Of a stretch of 64,000 nucleotides of DNA, positions 55,001-60,555 are shown in pieces. Both the position numbers and the translations under genes were made by a program. Source of the DNA: Actinophytocola sp050699915. GTDB taxonomy: Bacteria > Actinomycetota > Actinomycetes > Mycobacteriales > Pseudonocardiaceae. The notes beneath the pieces are model-generated. The model worked only from the letters and a program-made list of their open reading frames with translations, was not told where the DNA came from and did no database searches. Positions within the stretch are counted from its first letter, which is position 1. Each line of letters starts with the position of its first letter. The DNA is taken from contig NZ_JBOHGA010000001.1 in assembly GCF_050699915.1 (NCBI RefSeq), forward strand, positions 62,001 through 126,000, read 5' to 3'.

Positions 55001-56336
55001 GTACCGCGCCGAGCTCGTCGTCCGGTCGTCCGGCGACCGCGGCGTCGAGCACGCCGTCGACCGTGCGCAGCGCGGCCTCGACCTGTTCGGGCCGCACGCG
55101 CTCGTCGCCGACGACGATGACGTCGGCGAGGCGGCCGGTGACGGTGAGATAGCCGGACTCGTCGCGCCGAGCCAGGTCGCCGGTGCGGTACCAGCCGTTG
55201 CGCAGCGACGCGGCCGTCGCGTCGGGCCGGTTGTGGTAGCCACCGGCCATCACGTTCGGCCCGCTGACCCATACCTCGCCCTCCTGACCGGTACCCACGT
55301 CGGTACCGGTCAACGGGTCGACCAGGCGCACGCTCAGGCCGGGGACCGGCACACAGCGCCGGTCCTGGCCGTCCGGCCAGCCCATCGCGACGGGCCCGCA
55401 GGTCTCCGTGGTCGCGTAGACGTCCACCAGCGGCGCGTCGAACGTGCGGGCGAAGGACTTGCGCAGCCCCGAATCGCCTGCCGATCCGACGACCAGTCCG
55501 AAACGCACGCTGTCCACATAGGACGACGCCGGGGTCGCCAGCAGAGCGCGGTGCGTCTCCGGCGTGCCGACCACGACCGTGCTGAGATGCTCGGCGAGAA
55601 CCTGCCAGAGGTCGCCGGGCGGTTGGTCGCCGGCGAGGCGCACGGACGCGCCGACCGCGGTCGCGGCCAGCACGCAGAGGTGGTGCGCCAGCCCGTCGTG
55701 CACGGGCAGCGGCCACAGCACCCAGTCCGAGGCGGACAGACCGAGGATCGGGGCGTACGCCGCGGCCGCCGACCACAGCGCGTTGCGCTGGGTGGACAGG
55801 ACTCCCTTGCGCGGACCGGTCGTGCCGGCCGTGTAGACCAGGAACGCGAGGTCGTCCAGGCCGAGGTCGTCACGGGCGGGCGAGTCCGGCGTCGTCGTCG
55901 CGAGCCGCTCGTACGAGGTGGCGGACATCTCCGCCGGCCCGCCGCTGACGATGAGGTTCAACGGAGCCGGGTCCAGCCGGGCAACCCGCTCGACGCGGGC
56001 CGCGTCGGTGATCACCGTGTCGGCGCCGCTGTCCTCGACGAGCCTCGCGAGCTCGGTGTCGTCGAGCTCGGGGTCGAGCGGTACCGCGATCGCGCCCGCC
56101 CTGGCGATCGCCAGGATGCTCTCCACCGCCACCACGCCGTCGATGAAGACCGCGACGCGGTCGGCCGGCCACACTCCGAGGTCCGCGAGGTGCCCGGCGA
56201 TCCGTTCCGTACGGTCGGCTAGCTCGGCGTGGGTCACCCGGCACTTGGAGTCGGCGTACGCGACCCGCGGGCCGAGCCGGCTGGCGTTGGCCCGAAGGAG
56301 TTCGGGCAGCGGGCGGAGCAGGTCGGTATGCGGCAT
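43083..56336 (-). CDS. Type I PKS: CoA-ligase loading module plus two KS-AT-DH-KR-ACP modules (PKS2)
   Basis: A 4417-residue protein. Loading: CoA-ligase-like domain 5-500 (VYTAGTTGPRKGV near 168), a degenerate KR-like region 505-830 without the NADPH or Tyr motifs, and ACP near 893. Module 1: KS 953-1369, AT 1476-1760 (GHSIGE, HAFH, malonyl), DH 1829-2095, KR with TGGTGTLSA near 2284 and LDD, ACP near 2593. Module 2: KS 2653-3076, AT 3183-3460 (HAFH), DH from 3533, KR near 3995 (LDD, QANYAAAN), ACP near 4296. Docking tail: TADDLFDILDNELDVA. The ligase's usual catalytic lysine is Val in RTPAGVLARH near 486. It probably starts the assembly line with a carboxylic acid primer. DH 1 has LADHAVLDTVLLP, with Asp for Gly. 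It starts after AGAGGTGCTTACCC. Confidence 0.95.
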   Translation of the reverse strand: MPHTDLLRPLPELLRANASRLGPRVAYADSKCRVTHAELADRTERIAGHLADLGVWPADRVAVFIDGVVAVESILAIARAGAIAVPLDPELDDTELARLVEDSGADTVITDAARVERVARLDPAPLNLIVSGGPAEMSATSYERLATTTPDSPARDDLGLDDLAFLVYTAGTTGPRKGVLSTQRNALWSAAAAYAPILGLSASDWVLWPLPVHDGLAHHLCVLAATAVGASVRLAGDQPPGDLWQVLAEHLSTVVVGTPETHRALLATPASSYVDSVRFGLVVGSAGDSGLRKSFARTFDAPLVDVYATTETCGPVAMGWPDGQDRRCVPVPGLSVRLVDPLTGTDVGTGQEGEVWVSGPNVMAGGYHNRPDATAASLRNGWYRTGDLARRDESGYLTVTGRLADVIVVGDERVRPEQVEAALRTVDGVLDAAVAGRPDDELGAVPVAFVVAPGIDPAPLLAACRERLPASAVPVELYAVSKVPRTPAGVLARHRLFDTPARLLGTAAVFHDSLHELDWEPTAAAGDAAGDWALVGGTELTADLTAASRHPDLAALLDDLAAGPAPAVACLELDTDALPDLLATWLGDDRVTTTRLVLLTRGAVHAGRYAPVPELAARWGLARGFQARHPGRIVLVDMDEVTDDSLRAAVACGADEVAVRAGQLMRPRFLPVPAGPAGRRLGGAGTVVLAARPDADLGLGDHLATAHEVADLVTIDPGDDASLAEVLETGRVTAVVCAGPTPAQARALHDMTLGHDLPVFVLLTSGRDAEAAGFADALVRHRRVAGVSGVSVRWAPADFAELPVSRRLAMFDAAVASDRPCVVAALPAEPDRWAAAGPEARKTLAALRDRLGGMPAADRGRIVLDLVHAETDAVLADYAPATLDAETPFRQLGFDSLTAVQLRGRLSAVTGLDLPATLIFDYPTPDTLVEHLLSELAADGAEAAAEPYGPVHTDEPIAIVGMGCRYPGNVSSPDELWRLVVDGVDAVSGFPTDRGWDLSALFDGAPDGAGTCSARAGGFLHDAAEFDAEFFGISPREALAMDPQQRLLLETSWEAIERAGIDPSSLRGSSTGVFAGVPVQQYGRSGHTDEDGVEGFLITGIASSVASGRISYVLGLEGPAMTVDTACSSSLVALHLAVRALRSGECSLALAGGVTVMSGPETFTEFSRQGGLSPDGRCKAFDESADGTGWSEGAGVLVVERLSDAVRNGHPVHAVLRGTAINSDGASNGLTAPNGPSQQRVIRAALADGGVSPSDVDAVEAHGTGTMLGDPIEAQALLATYGQDRPAPLHLGSFKSNVGHTQAAAGVGGVIKMVQALRNRLLPRTLHVSEPTRKVDWTAGAMTLLSEPVEWPAGERVRRAAVSSFGMSGTNAHVIIEEPPEPAAVAERAVEPPAVPWVLSARTEPALREQAARLRSFVEDRSELRPIDVARSLLDTRTRLPHRVAVTGSDRAELLAGLAGFERGEQASSVVAGSRLALLFTGQGAQRLGMGGVLAAVFPVFATAFDEVCVELERHLDTPLRAVLGTEELHETGFTQPALFAFEVALFRLFESWGVRPDFVAGHSIGELAAAHVAGVFSLADAARLVAARGRLMQALPAGGAMVAVQATEDEITPTLSEAAGVVGIAAINSPDSVVLSGDEDTVLAIAERWAQQGRKTKRLTVSHAFHSPLMDPMLDEFRTIAETITYTEPRIPVISTVTGQTADRLTDPDYWVNQVRQPVRFADTVRTLESAGTTTFLEIGPDAALTALTDSDTATFVPAQRRNRDEARTVIEAVGRLVASGVTVDAAAFLPGAERVELPTYAFQRRSYWLRAPESADVSAAGLAPAEHPLLGAKLGAADSDRLVLTGRLSLSAQPWLADHAVLDTVLLPGTAFVELAGRAAEHTDHGVIEELTLQAPLMLTGERAVHLQVWTGEPDEHDRRSVEIYSRPADAAPGEAWTCHASGLLAGEPEATPATAGPEWPPPGAEPVAVPDFYDWLLSRGFSYGPAFQGVQEVWRRGAELFADVSLREEERAGAARFGMHPALLDSAMHAMVLHLDAEAEPGQAWLPFSWRGVRLHRSGAAALRVHLVPDGTSAVQVSASDESGNPVLTAESVAVRPVSTAQLGDTGTPAADLYAADWVPVPGTGGPETPQWTALGDAGLAELGAKIDAGEPTPEIVVLRSEAGTDSAAVHASVHRTLATLQQWLGDERFEQSRLAVVTQGAATGSDLAGAAVWGLVRSAQTEHPDRFLLVDTDDASRDALPVALAAGEAQLAIHDGTVTVPRLAKATPAPNDERLFDPDGTVLITGGTGTLSAALARHLVTEHDARHLILISRRGPDAPGAYDLHRELTELGAQVEIMACDATDRADLADLLRSIPAKHPLVGIVHAAGVLDDGTIESLDQERVDAVLAAKVDTAINLHELTGDLELFVLFSSVAGVFGTAGQANYAAANAFLDGLATHRHATGRTATALSWGLWAQDSAMTSHLSDADLARINRSGILSHTVHEGLALFDAACRSGRPHLVPVKLDIAALRTATNPPAPLQGLTRTPRKRAGQGRPTSSTLARQLAGRSEDERRHHLLDIVRTQVAAVLAQPDPDAVTAANAFRQLGFDSLTAVELRNRLNTATGLRLPATLTFDYPTPQALVEHLLTEFAERTEAERPARVAAPVRADEPIAIVGMACRYPGGVASPDDLWRLVNTGASGITGFPADRGWNLDTLFDPDPDTPGTSYVSKGGFLLDAAEFDAEFFGISPREALAMDPQQRVFLETCWEALERAGLDPGALRGSPTGVFTGLMTHDYAVRPSAVPDGVEGFWGTGTAGSVASGRVAYTLGLEGPAMTVDTACSSSLVALHLAAQALRSGECSLALAGGVTVMATPGLYVEFSKQRGLAADGRCKAFSASADGTSWAEGAGVLVVERLSDAVRNNHSVLAVVRGTAVNQDGASNGLTAPNGPSQQRVIRAALDSSGFTPSDVDAIEAHGTGTTLGDPIEAQALIATYGQDRDRPLWLGSLKSNVGHTQAAAGVGGVIKMVLAMRHKVLPRTLHIDEPSPKVDWTAGAVELLTEPVSWEPGGHPRRAGVSSFGVSGTNAHVIIEEPPAQPSAADVEREPAAAMPWVLSARTEPALRDQARRLHEYVTARPELHPADVGLSLATARAGFDHRAAVCGSGRDDLLRGLAATAAGDASPDVVTDLARTGRLAVLFTGQGAQRLAMGGVLAAVFPVFAAAFDEVCAELDQHLDTPLRTVLDTEELHETGFTQPALFAFEVALFRLFESWGVRPDFVAGHSIGELAAAHVAGVFSLADAARLVTARARLMQALPSGGAMVAVQATEDEVTPLLSDVEGVSVAAVNGTTSVVLSGEEIATLRVAEDFEQQGRKTKRLTVSHAFHSPLMDPMLDEYRTIAEDLSYTDPSIPVISTVTGQTTDQLTDPDYWVNQVRQPVRFADTMRTLESAGVQTFLEIGPDAALTALADSDTATFVPAQRRNRDEAAAVTEAVGRLYARGVPLDLAGLFPGAGRVDLPTYAFQRTRYWLITPDAAGSPTGLGLHATDHPLLGAALGLADSDRVVLTGRLSLRDHGWLADHAVLGTVILPGTAFVELARQAAEHTDLDVVDELTLHAPLVLAGDGAVHVQVEIGEPDDAGRRPLRVHSRPEDGADVPWTHHASGLLAPDGEPVSAGWAGEWPPPEATPAALDGIYDRIADMGVDYGPAFQGLGAAWQRDDVLYAEVALPDEVSTDAGRYGLHPALLDAALHALFVPERADDQLVLPFSWNGVRAASANGATSLRVRITPSGADAFAVDLADGAGAPLASVASLVARPVTPEQLDVGRGPDSLYRVEWVPFAAASGTSERWAMLGGDGSGHLGAASYPDLANLTAAMDAGEPAPAVGVLDAAGAEPRALVRDVLAVVQRWLSDDRLGATPLVVVTHGATTGADLAGAAVWGLLRTAQTEHPDRFVLVDLDGGEQSWQALPGALATGEPQVAIRDGDLTAPRLVKAGAAPDDERLFDPDGTILITGGTGTLSAALARHLVTEHGARHLVLTSRRGPDAPGAGTLREDLTELGARVEIRACDVADRAGLADLLTTIPAEHPLVGVVHAAGVLDDGTIESLDEQRLDSVLRPKIDAALNLHELTGELELFVLFSSATGILGTAGQANYAAANTALDALAVRRHRDGQAATALSWGLWAQDSAMTGHLSEADLARINRGGVLAHTVEEGLALFDAACRAEEPHLVPIKLDPAALRTATNAPPPLRGFVRNRRAARPEVVDIASQLAGRSPDEQRELLRNLVRSSVATVLAHTSPETIPAEQAFKQLGFDSLTAVELRNRLNTATGLRLPATLTFDHPTPEALVDHLLAELGGGRAKARALVDGIAALEATLDVVDAGEVGDTDVAAALQRLVVRWRDKSAEADADADLTGATADDLFDILDNELDVA

Positions 56337-56453
56337 GGGTAAGCACCTCTTGTCCGAACAAATGAACCGATGCGGACCGGCAACGTCGTGGACATGCTCT
56401 CGCCGGCCTGCCCACGTCCGGGTAACTCGGCGAGCAACGCGGCTCGCGTGTGA

Positions 56454-57233
56454 CTAGTGGCTCGCGAGGACCGGAACCTGGATCGTCGCGTCGTGCTCGA
56501 GGATCCGTTGGTGAAGCTCCTGCAGGCCGCGGCCGGGCTCCAGGCCCAGCCCGTCGATGAGCGCCCCGCGGGTGCGGCGGTACACCGTCAGCGCGTCGGC
56601 TTGGCGCCCGGATCGGTAGAGCGCGAGCATGAACTGCACGCACAGGCGTTCCCGCAGCGGCTCGGTGGCGGTCAGCACCTCGAGCTCCGGGGTGATCTCA
56701 CGATGTCGCCCGCAGGCGAGCTCCGCGTCGAGCCGGTCCTCCAGTGCGGACAGTCGCTCGTCCTCGATCGCCGCGAGCTCGGACCAACAGATGCCGGTCT
56801 CGACCAGATCGGCGAGCGCGCGCCCCCGCCACAGCGACAACGCCTCACGCAGCTGCTCGGCGCCCTGTTCCGCGGCACCGGCGGTGATCGCCTCGCGACC
56901 TTCGCGGACCAGCGACCGGAACCGGAACAGGTCGATGGTTCCGGTGGCCACACGCAGTTGGTAGCCCGGCGGCCGCGTCTGCAACGCCGGCGCCAGGTCG
57001 TGGTGCCCGGCCAGCAGTCGCCTGATCCCCGACACGGCGTTCTGCACCATCTTCCGCGCGGTCGGGGGTGGCTCGCCGTCCCACATGGCCTGCAGAATCC
57101 GGCTGGTCGGAACCACCTTGTTGGCGTTCAGGACGAGATATCCGAGGATCGCTCGTTGCTTCACGCCACCCAGCTCCAGCTGGCCGCCTTTGTCGTCGGT
57201 GACTTCGAGACTCCCGAGAACTGAGAAATTCAT
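56454..57233 (-). CDS. SARP-family transcriptional activator 2
   Basis: A 259-residue compact SARP: winged helix (about 1-95: MNFSVLGSLEV, KQRAILGYLVLNANKVVPT, QNAVSGIRRLL, PPGYQLRV) and BTAD (about 100-245: SLWRGRALADL, RLSALEDRLDAEL, YRSGRQADALTVYRRTRGAL, LGLEPGRGLQELHQRIL). The ATG of MNFSVLGS follows GGAGTGAGCCA and gives the usual N-terminus. The gene is upstream of PKS2 on the same strand (117 bp apart) and divergent from the peptide operon, so it is well placed to control both. Confidence 0.92.
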   Translation of the reverse strand: MNFSVLGSLEVTDDKGGQLELGGVKQRAILGYLVLNANKVVPTSRILQAMWDGEPPPTARKMVQNAVSGIRRLLAGHHDLAPALQTRPPGYQLRVATGTIDLFRFRSLVREGREAITAGAAEQGAEQLREALSLWRGRALADLVETGICWSELAAIEDERLSALEDRLDAELACGRHREITPELEVLTATEPLRERLCVQFMLALYRSGRQADALTVYRRTRGALIDGLGLEPGRGLQELHQRILEHDATIQVPVLASH

Positions 57234-57731
57234 TGGCTCACTCCGAGTCGGGAAATTCGTCCGATCATGGATCGGCGCGGCCGAGCATCCCATATTCGGT
57301 CACTCCGGAGAAACCCCGCAGCCATCGCGCGCCCTCGGGCCGGCCACGCCGCGTGGCCGTTCGCGATCAGACGTACCTGCACGTCAAAGTCCTTCGCGGA
57401 GCTCCGTTGTGAATCGCTCACCCCGCACCTGATGACGGCGTCACTTCGGATCCAGGAGCGACGACTCTGCGCCAGGGGAAACCTTCAACGGACGGCGCGT
57501 GGCATTCGCGGAGGTCCGAGATGACCTGTGTAGGACACTCAGGCTCGATCGGTTTGCGGGTGAATTGCGATGGGCCGCGGCTACTTTCTCCAAGGCGTGA
57601 TGAATTCATGATTCGGCGGTGAGAATCCCGACAGGGAACGGTGAGCGACTGCCTTGTCGCGAGCCGGTCGAATCCAGCAAGTTGAGTCGAGCGCTCGCCA
57701 ACCCGCGAACGCACGACTCAAGGAGACTCAG
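57234..57731. other. 498-bp divergent control region, SARP 2 / peptide operon
   Basis: No gene is seen. The region holds a 10-bp palindrome ATGAATTCAT (57600-57609) and another, CGAGCGCTCG (57688-57697). TCGAATC (57668-57674) and TCGAGCG (57687-57693) resemble SARP heptamers but are 19 bp apart. The right end carries AAGGAGACTCAG, a strong ribosome binding site for the peptide. Confidence 0.5.
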
Positions 57732-57920
57732 ATGTCGACCACCACAATTGGCATTCTTGATTCCCTGTTCTTCGACGGCGCCGGCGCGCCGACCCACGCC
57801 GACGTCAGCATCGATGTGCTCGACAGCTGGACCAATTCGGGCCGGGCTCCGGTCTCGCCCACGACCATCAGCTGGTGCGACGGCACGGCGACCGAGGCCG
57901 CGACCCTCGCCGTGTCCTGA
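57732..57920 (+). CDS. Candidate RiPP precursor peptide (62 residues)
   Basis: A small protein with a near-perfect ribosome binding site (AAGGAG, 6 bp before ATG). The first 38 residues are acidic and leader-like (ILDSLFFDGAG, ADVSIDVLDSW), recalling the LDxxDVxD leaders of thiopeptides and azole peptides. The C-terminal 24 residues (Ala39-Ser62) are rich in cyclisable or dehydratable residues: Ser42, Thr44, Thr45, Ser47, Cys49, Thr52, Thr54, Thr58, Ser62, in the setting TTISWCDGTATEAATLAVS. It has no hydrophobic span and no enzyme fold. The window's YcaO and SagB proteins could make azoles from it, Cys49 being the obvious site. It heads the operon for thioesterase, PvcA, PvcB, UbiA, IPP isomerase and PKS3. 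That it is a RiPP precursor is inference; a small structural or regulatory protein is possible. Confidence 0.6.
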   Translation: MSTTTIGILDSLFFDGAGAPTHADVSIDVLDSWTNSGRAPVSPTTISWCDGTATEAATLAVS

Positions 57921-57979
57921 CCGGCCGGCCCGTTCGAGCAAACAGTGACACGACTTGGAGCCCTCGAGGTGAGCGAGAG

Positions 57980-58741
57980 ATGACCGACACCGATCTGTGG
58001 GTACGGCGGTTCCATCCGGCGGCTGATGCCCCCAGTCAGCTGCTGTGCCTACCGCACGCCGGCGGTGCGGCGAGCTACTTCTTCGCGGTGTCACGGGAGC
58101 TCTCGCCAGAGATCGACGTGCTGTCCGTCCAATACCCGGGCCGGCACGACCGGCGCACCGAGCCGTGCCTCGACTCCATCTCCGAGCTCGCCGACCGGCT
58201 GGTGGCCGCCTTGCGGCCGTTGGCCGGTCGGCCCGTCGCCATCTTCGGCCACAGCCTCGGGGCGACCCTCGGCTTCGAGGTCGCGCGTCGGCTCGAGCGC
58301 GACGGCGTCGAGCCGACGGCGCTGTTCGCATCCGGACGGCGCGCGCCGCACCTGCGCAGGCTCGAACGAACACACCTGCTCGACGACGCGGCCCTGATCG
58401 CCGACATGCGAAGCCTGGCCGGCACCGACTCCGCCCTGCTCGACGACGACGACGTCCTCAGCATGCTGCTGCCGGCGGTCCGGGGCGACTACTACGCGGC
58501 GGAGACCTACGAGTACCAACCGGGACCACGGCTCGGCTGCCCGATCTACTCGCTCGTCGGCGACAGTGACCCGAAGGTGACCGTCGAGGAGGCGAACGCC
58601 TGGCGCGAGCACACGAGCGCCGGGTTCGAGCTGGCGGTGCTGCCGGGCGGCCATTTCTATCTCAACGACCACGTCCCGGACATCCTCCGGCGAATTCGCC
58701 AGCACGCCTGTGTGCGCGTCAAGGAATCCACTGCGCGATAG
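57980..58741 (+). CDS. Type II thioesterase
   Basis: A 253-residue alpha/beta hydrolase of the editing type found with PKS and NRPS systems. Visible are LLCLPHAGGAASYF near the N-terminus, VQYPGRHDR, the nucleophile Ser92 in FGHSLGATLG, the acid in LVGDSDPKV, and the His in LPGGHFYLND. It removes wrongly primed or stalled acyl groups from carrier proteins. It is the second gene of the peptide operon, 59 bp after the peptide and 8 bp before the isonitrile synthase. Confidence 0.93.
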   Translation: MTDTDLWVRRFHPAADAPSQLLCLPHAGGAASYFFAVSRELSPEIDVLSVQYPGRHDRRTEPCLDSISELADRLVAALRPLAGRPVAIFGHSLGATLGFEVARRLERDGVEPTALFASGRRAPHLRRLERTHLLDDAALIADMRSLAGTDSALLDDDDVLSMLLPAVRGDYYAAETYEYQPGPRLGCPIYSLVGDSDPKVTVEEANAWREHTSAGFELAVLPGGHFYLNDHVPDILRRIRQHACVRVKESTAR

Positions 58742-58749
58742 GACCCGAC

Positions 58750-59736
58750 ATGACCGTTGCCGCGGATGAAGGAGTCGGCCGACCGGCCGAACGACTCGTC
58801 AAGCAGATTCTCCAGCTGACCTTCCGGTTCCGTCGTCTCCAGCGACCAGACGACCCGTGCGGCGCGGAGCCGTGTGCCACCTGCTTCGCCGTGCACGACG
58901 AGCGGGTCCGGCACTACCTCGACCGAGGAGAGCCGCTCCACTTCGTACTGCCGGCGTTCCCGGCGAAGTCCCGCAACCCGGGCAAGGTGGTCGGCTCGCT
59001 GCCCGATCTCGGCGAGCGGATCTCCATCGAGTTCCTGCAGTCCTTCTGCGAACAGCTGAGCCATCTGCATCCGCCCGGCGCCAGGATCGAGATCTGCTCG
59101 GACGGCCACGTCTTCTCCGACCTGCTCGACATCCCGGACGACGACGTGACCCGGTACCGCGTCGAGCTGCAACGCATCATCGACTCGATCGGCGCGGGCT
59201 CGGTGCGGCTGTACTCGCTCGACGACGCGTTCGGCCCGGACTCCTACGACGAGATGCGCGAGCTGCTCGTCGCCCGGTACGCCACGCCCGTCGACGAGAT
59301 CCGCGCGGAGGTGCGTACCGACCTCCAGGCCAGGTCGCTGTTCAACGGGATGCACCGCTTCATGGTGGAGGACCAGACGGCGCTGCACCCGGAGATCAGC
59401 CGGAACCGGCTCAGCAAACGCTGCAAGGACCTCGCCTACCAGATGATCCAGCGCAGCAGGGCCTGGGGCGACCTCGTCGGCGACGTGTTCCCGCACTCGC
59501 TGCGGCTGTCGATCCACCCGCAGCCCAGTCATGCCGACAAGATCGGCTTCCACCTCATCCGCACCAAGGACAGCTGGCTCACCCCGTGGCACGGCGTGGT
59601 CGTCGACGACGGAACGAACATCACGCTGGTCAAGCGGAGCCAGGCCGAGAGCGAGAACGGGTCGCTGATCTGGCGCCACGGTCGCCCGAGCCACTACGCC
59701 AACCCACACATCCCACCGGAGGAGATCGCGTCATGA
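58750..59736 (+). CDS. pvcA: Isonitrile synthase, PvcA/IsnA (DIT1) family
   Basis: A 328-residue protein of the DIT1_PvcA family, which replaces the amine of an amino acid (Tyr or Trp in known bacterial members) by isonitrile using ribulose-5-phosphate. Family features read here: HFVLPAFPAKSRNPGKVVG, LPDLGERISIEFLQ, RIEICSDGHVFSDLL, an RNRLSKRCKDLAYQMIQRS stretch, FPHSLRLSIHPQP, and the C-terminal WHGVVV. The product should be an isocyano acid handed to the next gene's oxygenase. It starts 8 bp after the thioesterase and its stop overlaps the PvcB gene (ATGA). The substrate amino acid cannot be read. This chemistry is unrelated to the ScoE-type enzyme at 11427. Confidence 0.9.
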   Translation: MTVAADEGVGRPAERLVKQILQLTFRFRRLQRPDDPCGAEPCATCFAVHDERVRHYLDRGEPLHFVLPAFPAKSRNPGKVVGSLPDLGERISIEFLQSFCEQLSHLHPPGARIEICSDGHVFSDLLDIPDDDVTRYRVELQRIIDSIGAGSVRLYSLDDAFGPDSYDEMRELLVARYATPVDEIRAEVRTDLQARSLFNGMHRFMVEDQTALHPEISRNRLSKRCKDLAYQMIQRSRAWGDLVGDVFPHSLRLSIHPQPSHADKIGFHLIRTKDSWLTPWHGVVVDDGTNITLVKRSQAESENGSLIWRHGRPSHYANPHIPPEEIAS

Positions 59737-60539
59737 CGAGGTCAGATGTGCATGACATCGAGCAGACACCGCTGCGGCCGTTCGGCCGGCTGATGACGGC
59801 CACCGATGCGGGTGCGGACCTGCGTGACATCGCGCCGGCCACCCTCGAGCAGTGGACCATCGAGTCGAAGGTGCTCGTGCTGCGCGGATTTCCGTTGCTG
59901 GAAAAGGAAGACCTGGTCGAGTACTGCTCGCGCTGGGGCGAGATCCTCACCTGGGACTTCGGCGCCGTCCTCGATCTGGTGATCCAGGAGGACCCGAAGA
60001 ACTACCTGTTCAGCCGGACCGACGCGCCATTCCACTGGGACGGTGCCTTCGCCAAGGCCGCGCCGAGGTACTTCCTGTTCCAGTGCGTTCGGGCGCCTCG
60101 TCCCGGTGGCGGCGGCGAGACGGTGTTCTCCGACTCGAGCGCGGTGCTTCGCCGCGCCGGGGAGGACCTGGTGCGCCAGTGGGCGTCGACCGAGATCACC
60201 TACCGGACCGACAAGGTCGGCTACTACGGCGGCGAGACGGTTTCGCCGCTGCTGGCCGAGCACTCCGCGACCGGCGAGACGATCATGCGCTACGGCGAGC
60301 CGATCGACCCGGAGCGCTACCTGAACCCGGTCTGGGTGGATGTCAACGGGATGTCCGAAGTGGATGCCGCGGCGTTCAAGGAAGACCTGCGGGACCGGCT
60401 GCACGACCCGGAGGTCTGCTACGCCCACGAGTGGCGCGACGGCGACATCGTCGCGGTGGACAACCAGGCCCTGCTGCACGGCCGCAACGCGTTCCAGGAC
60501 GACTCGTCCAGGCACCTCCAGCGAATCCAGATCCTGTGA
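59733..60539 (+). CDS. pvcB: PvcB/IsnB-type Fe(II)/2-oxoglutarate oxygenase
   Basis: A 268-residue TauD-fold enzyme that in known pairs desaturates and decarboxylates, or hydroxylates, the isocyano acid from PvcA to give a vinyl isonitrile or related product. Iron ligands: His101 and Asp103 in FHWDGAF, and distal His249 in LLHGRNAF; the 2-oxoglutarate arginine is in the final RHLQRIQIL. RYFLFQCVRAPRPGGGGET is typical of PvcB-like rather than taurine enzymes. It is translationally coupled to the synthase (4-bp overlap, GGAGGAGATC ribosome binding site). Whether it gives the E or Z vinyl isonitrile cannot be told. Confidence 0.88.
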   Translation: MTRSDVHDIEQTPLRPFGRLMTATDAGADLRDIAPATLEQWTIESKVLVLRGFPLLEKEDLVEYCSRWGEILTWDFGAVLDLVIQEDPKNYLFSRTDAPFHWDGAFAKAAPRYFLFQCVRAPRPGGGGETVFSDSSAVLRRAGEDLVRQWASTEITYRTDKVGYYGGETVSPLLAEHSATGETIMRYGEPIDPERYLNPVWVDVNGMSEVDAAAFKEDLRDRLHDPEVCYAHEWRDGDIVAVDNQALLHGRNAFQDDSSRHLQRIQIL

Positions 60540-60555
60540 ACGGGGGTTGGCGACC

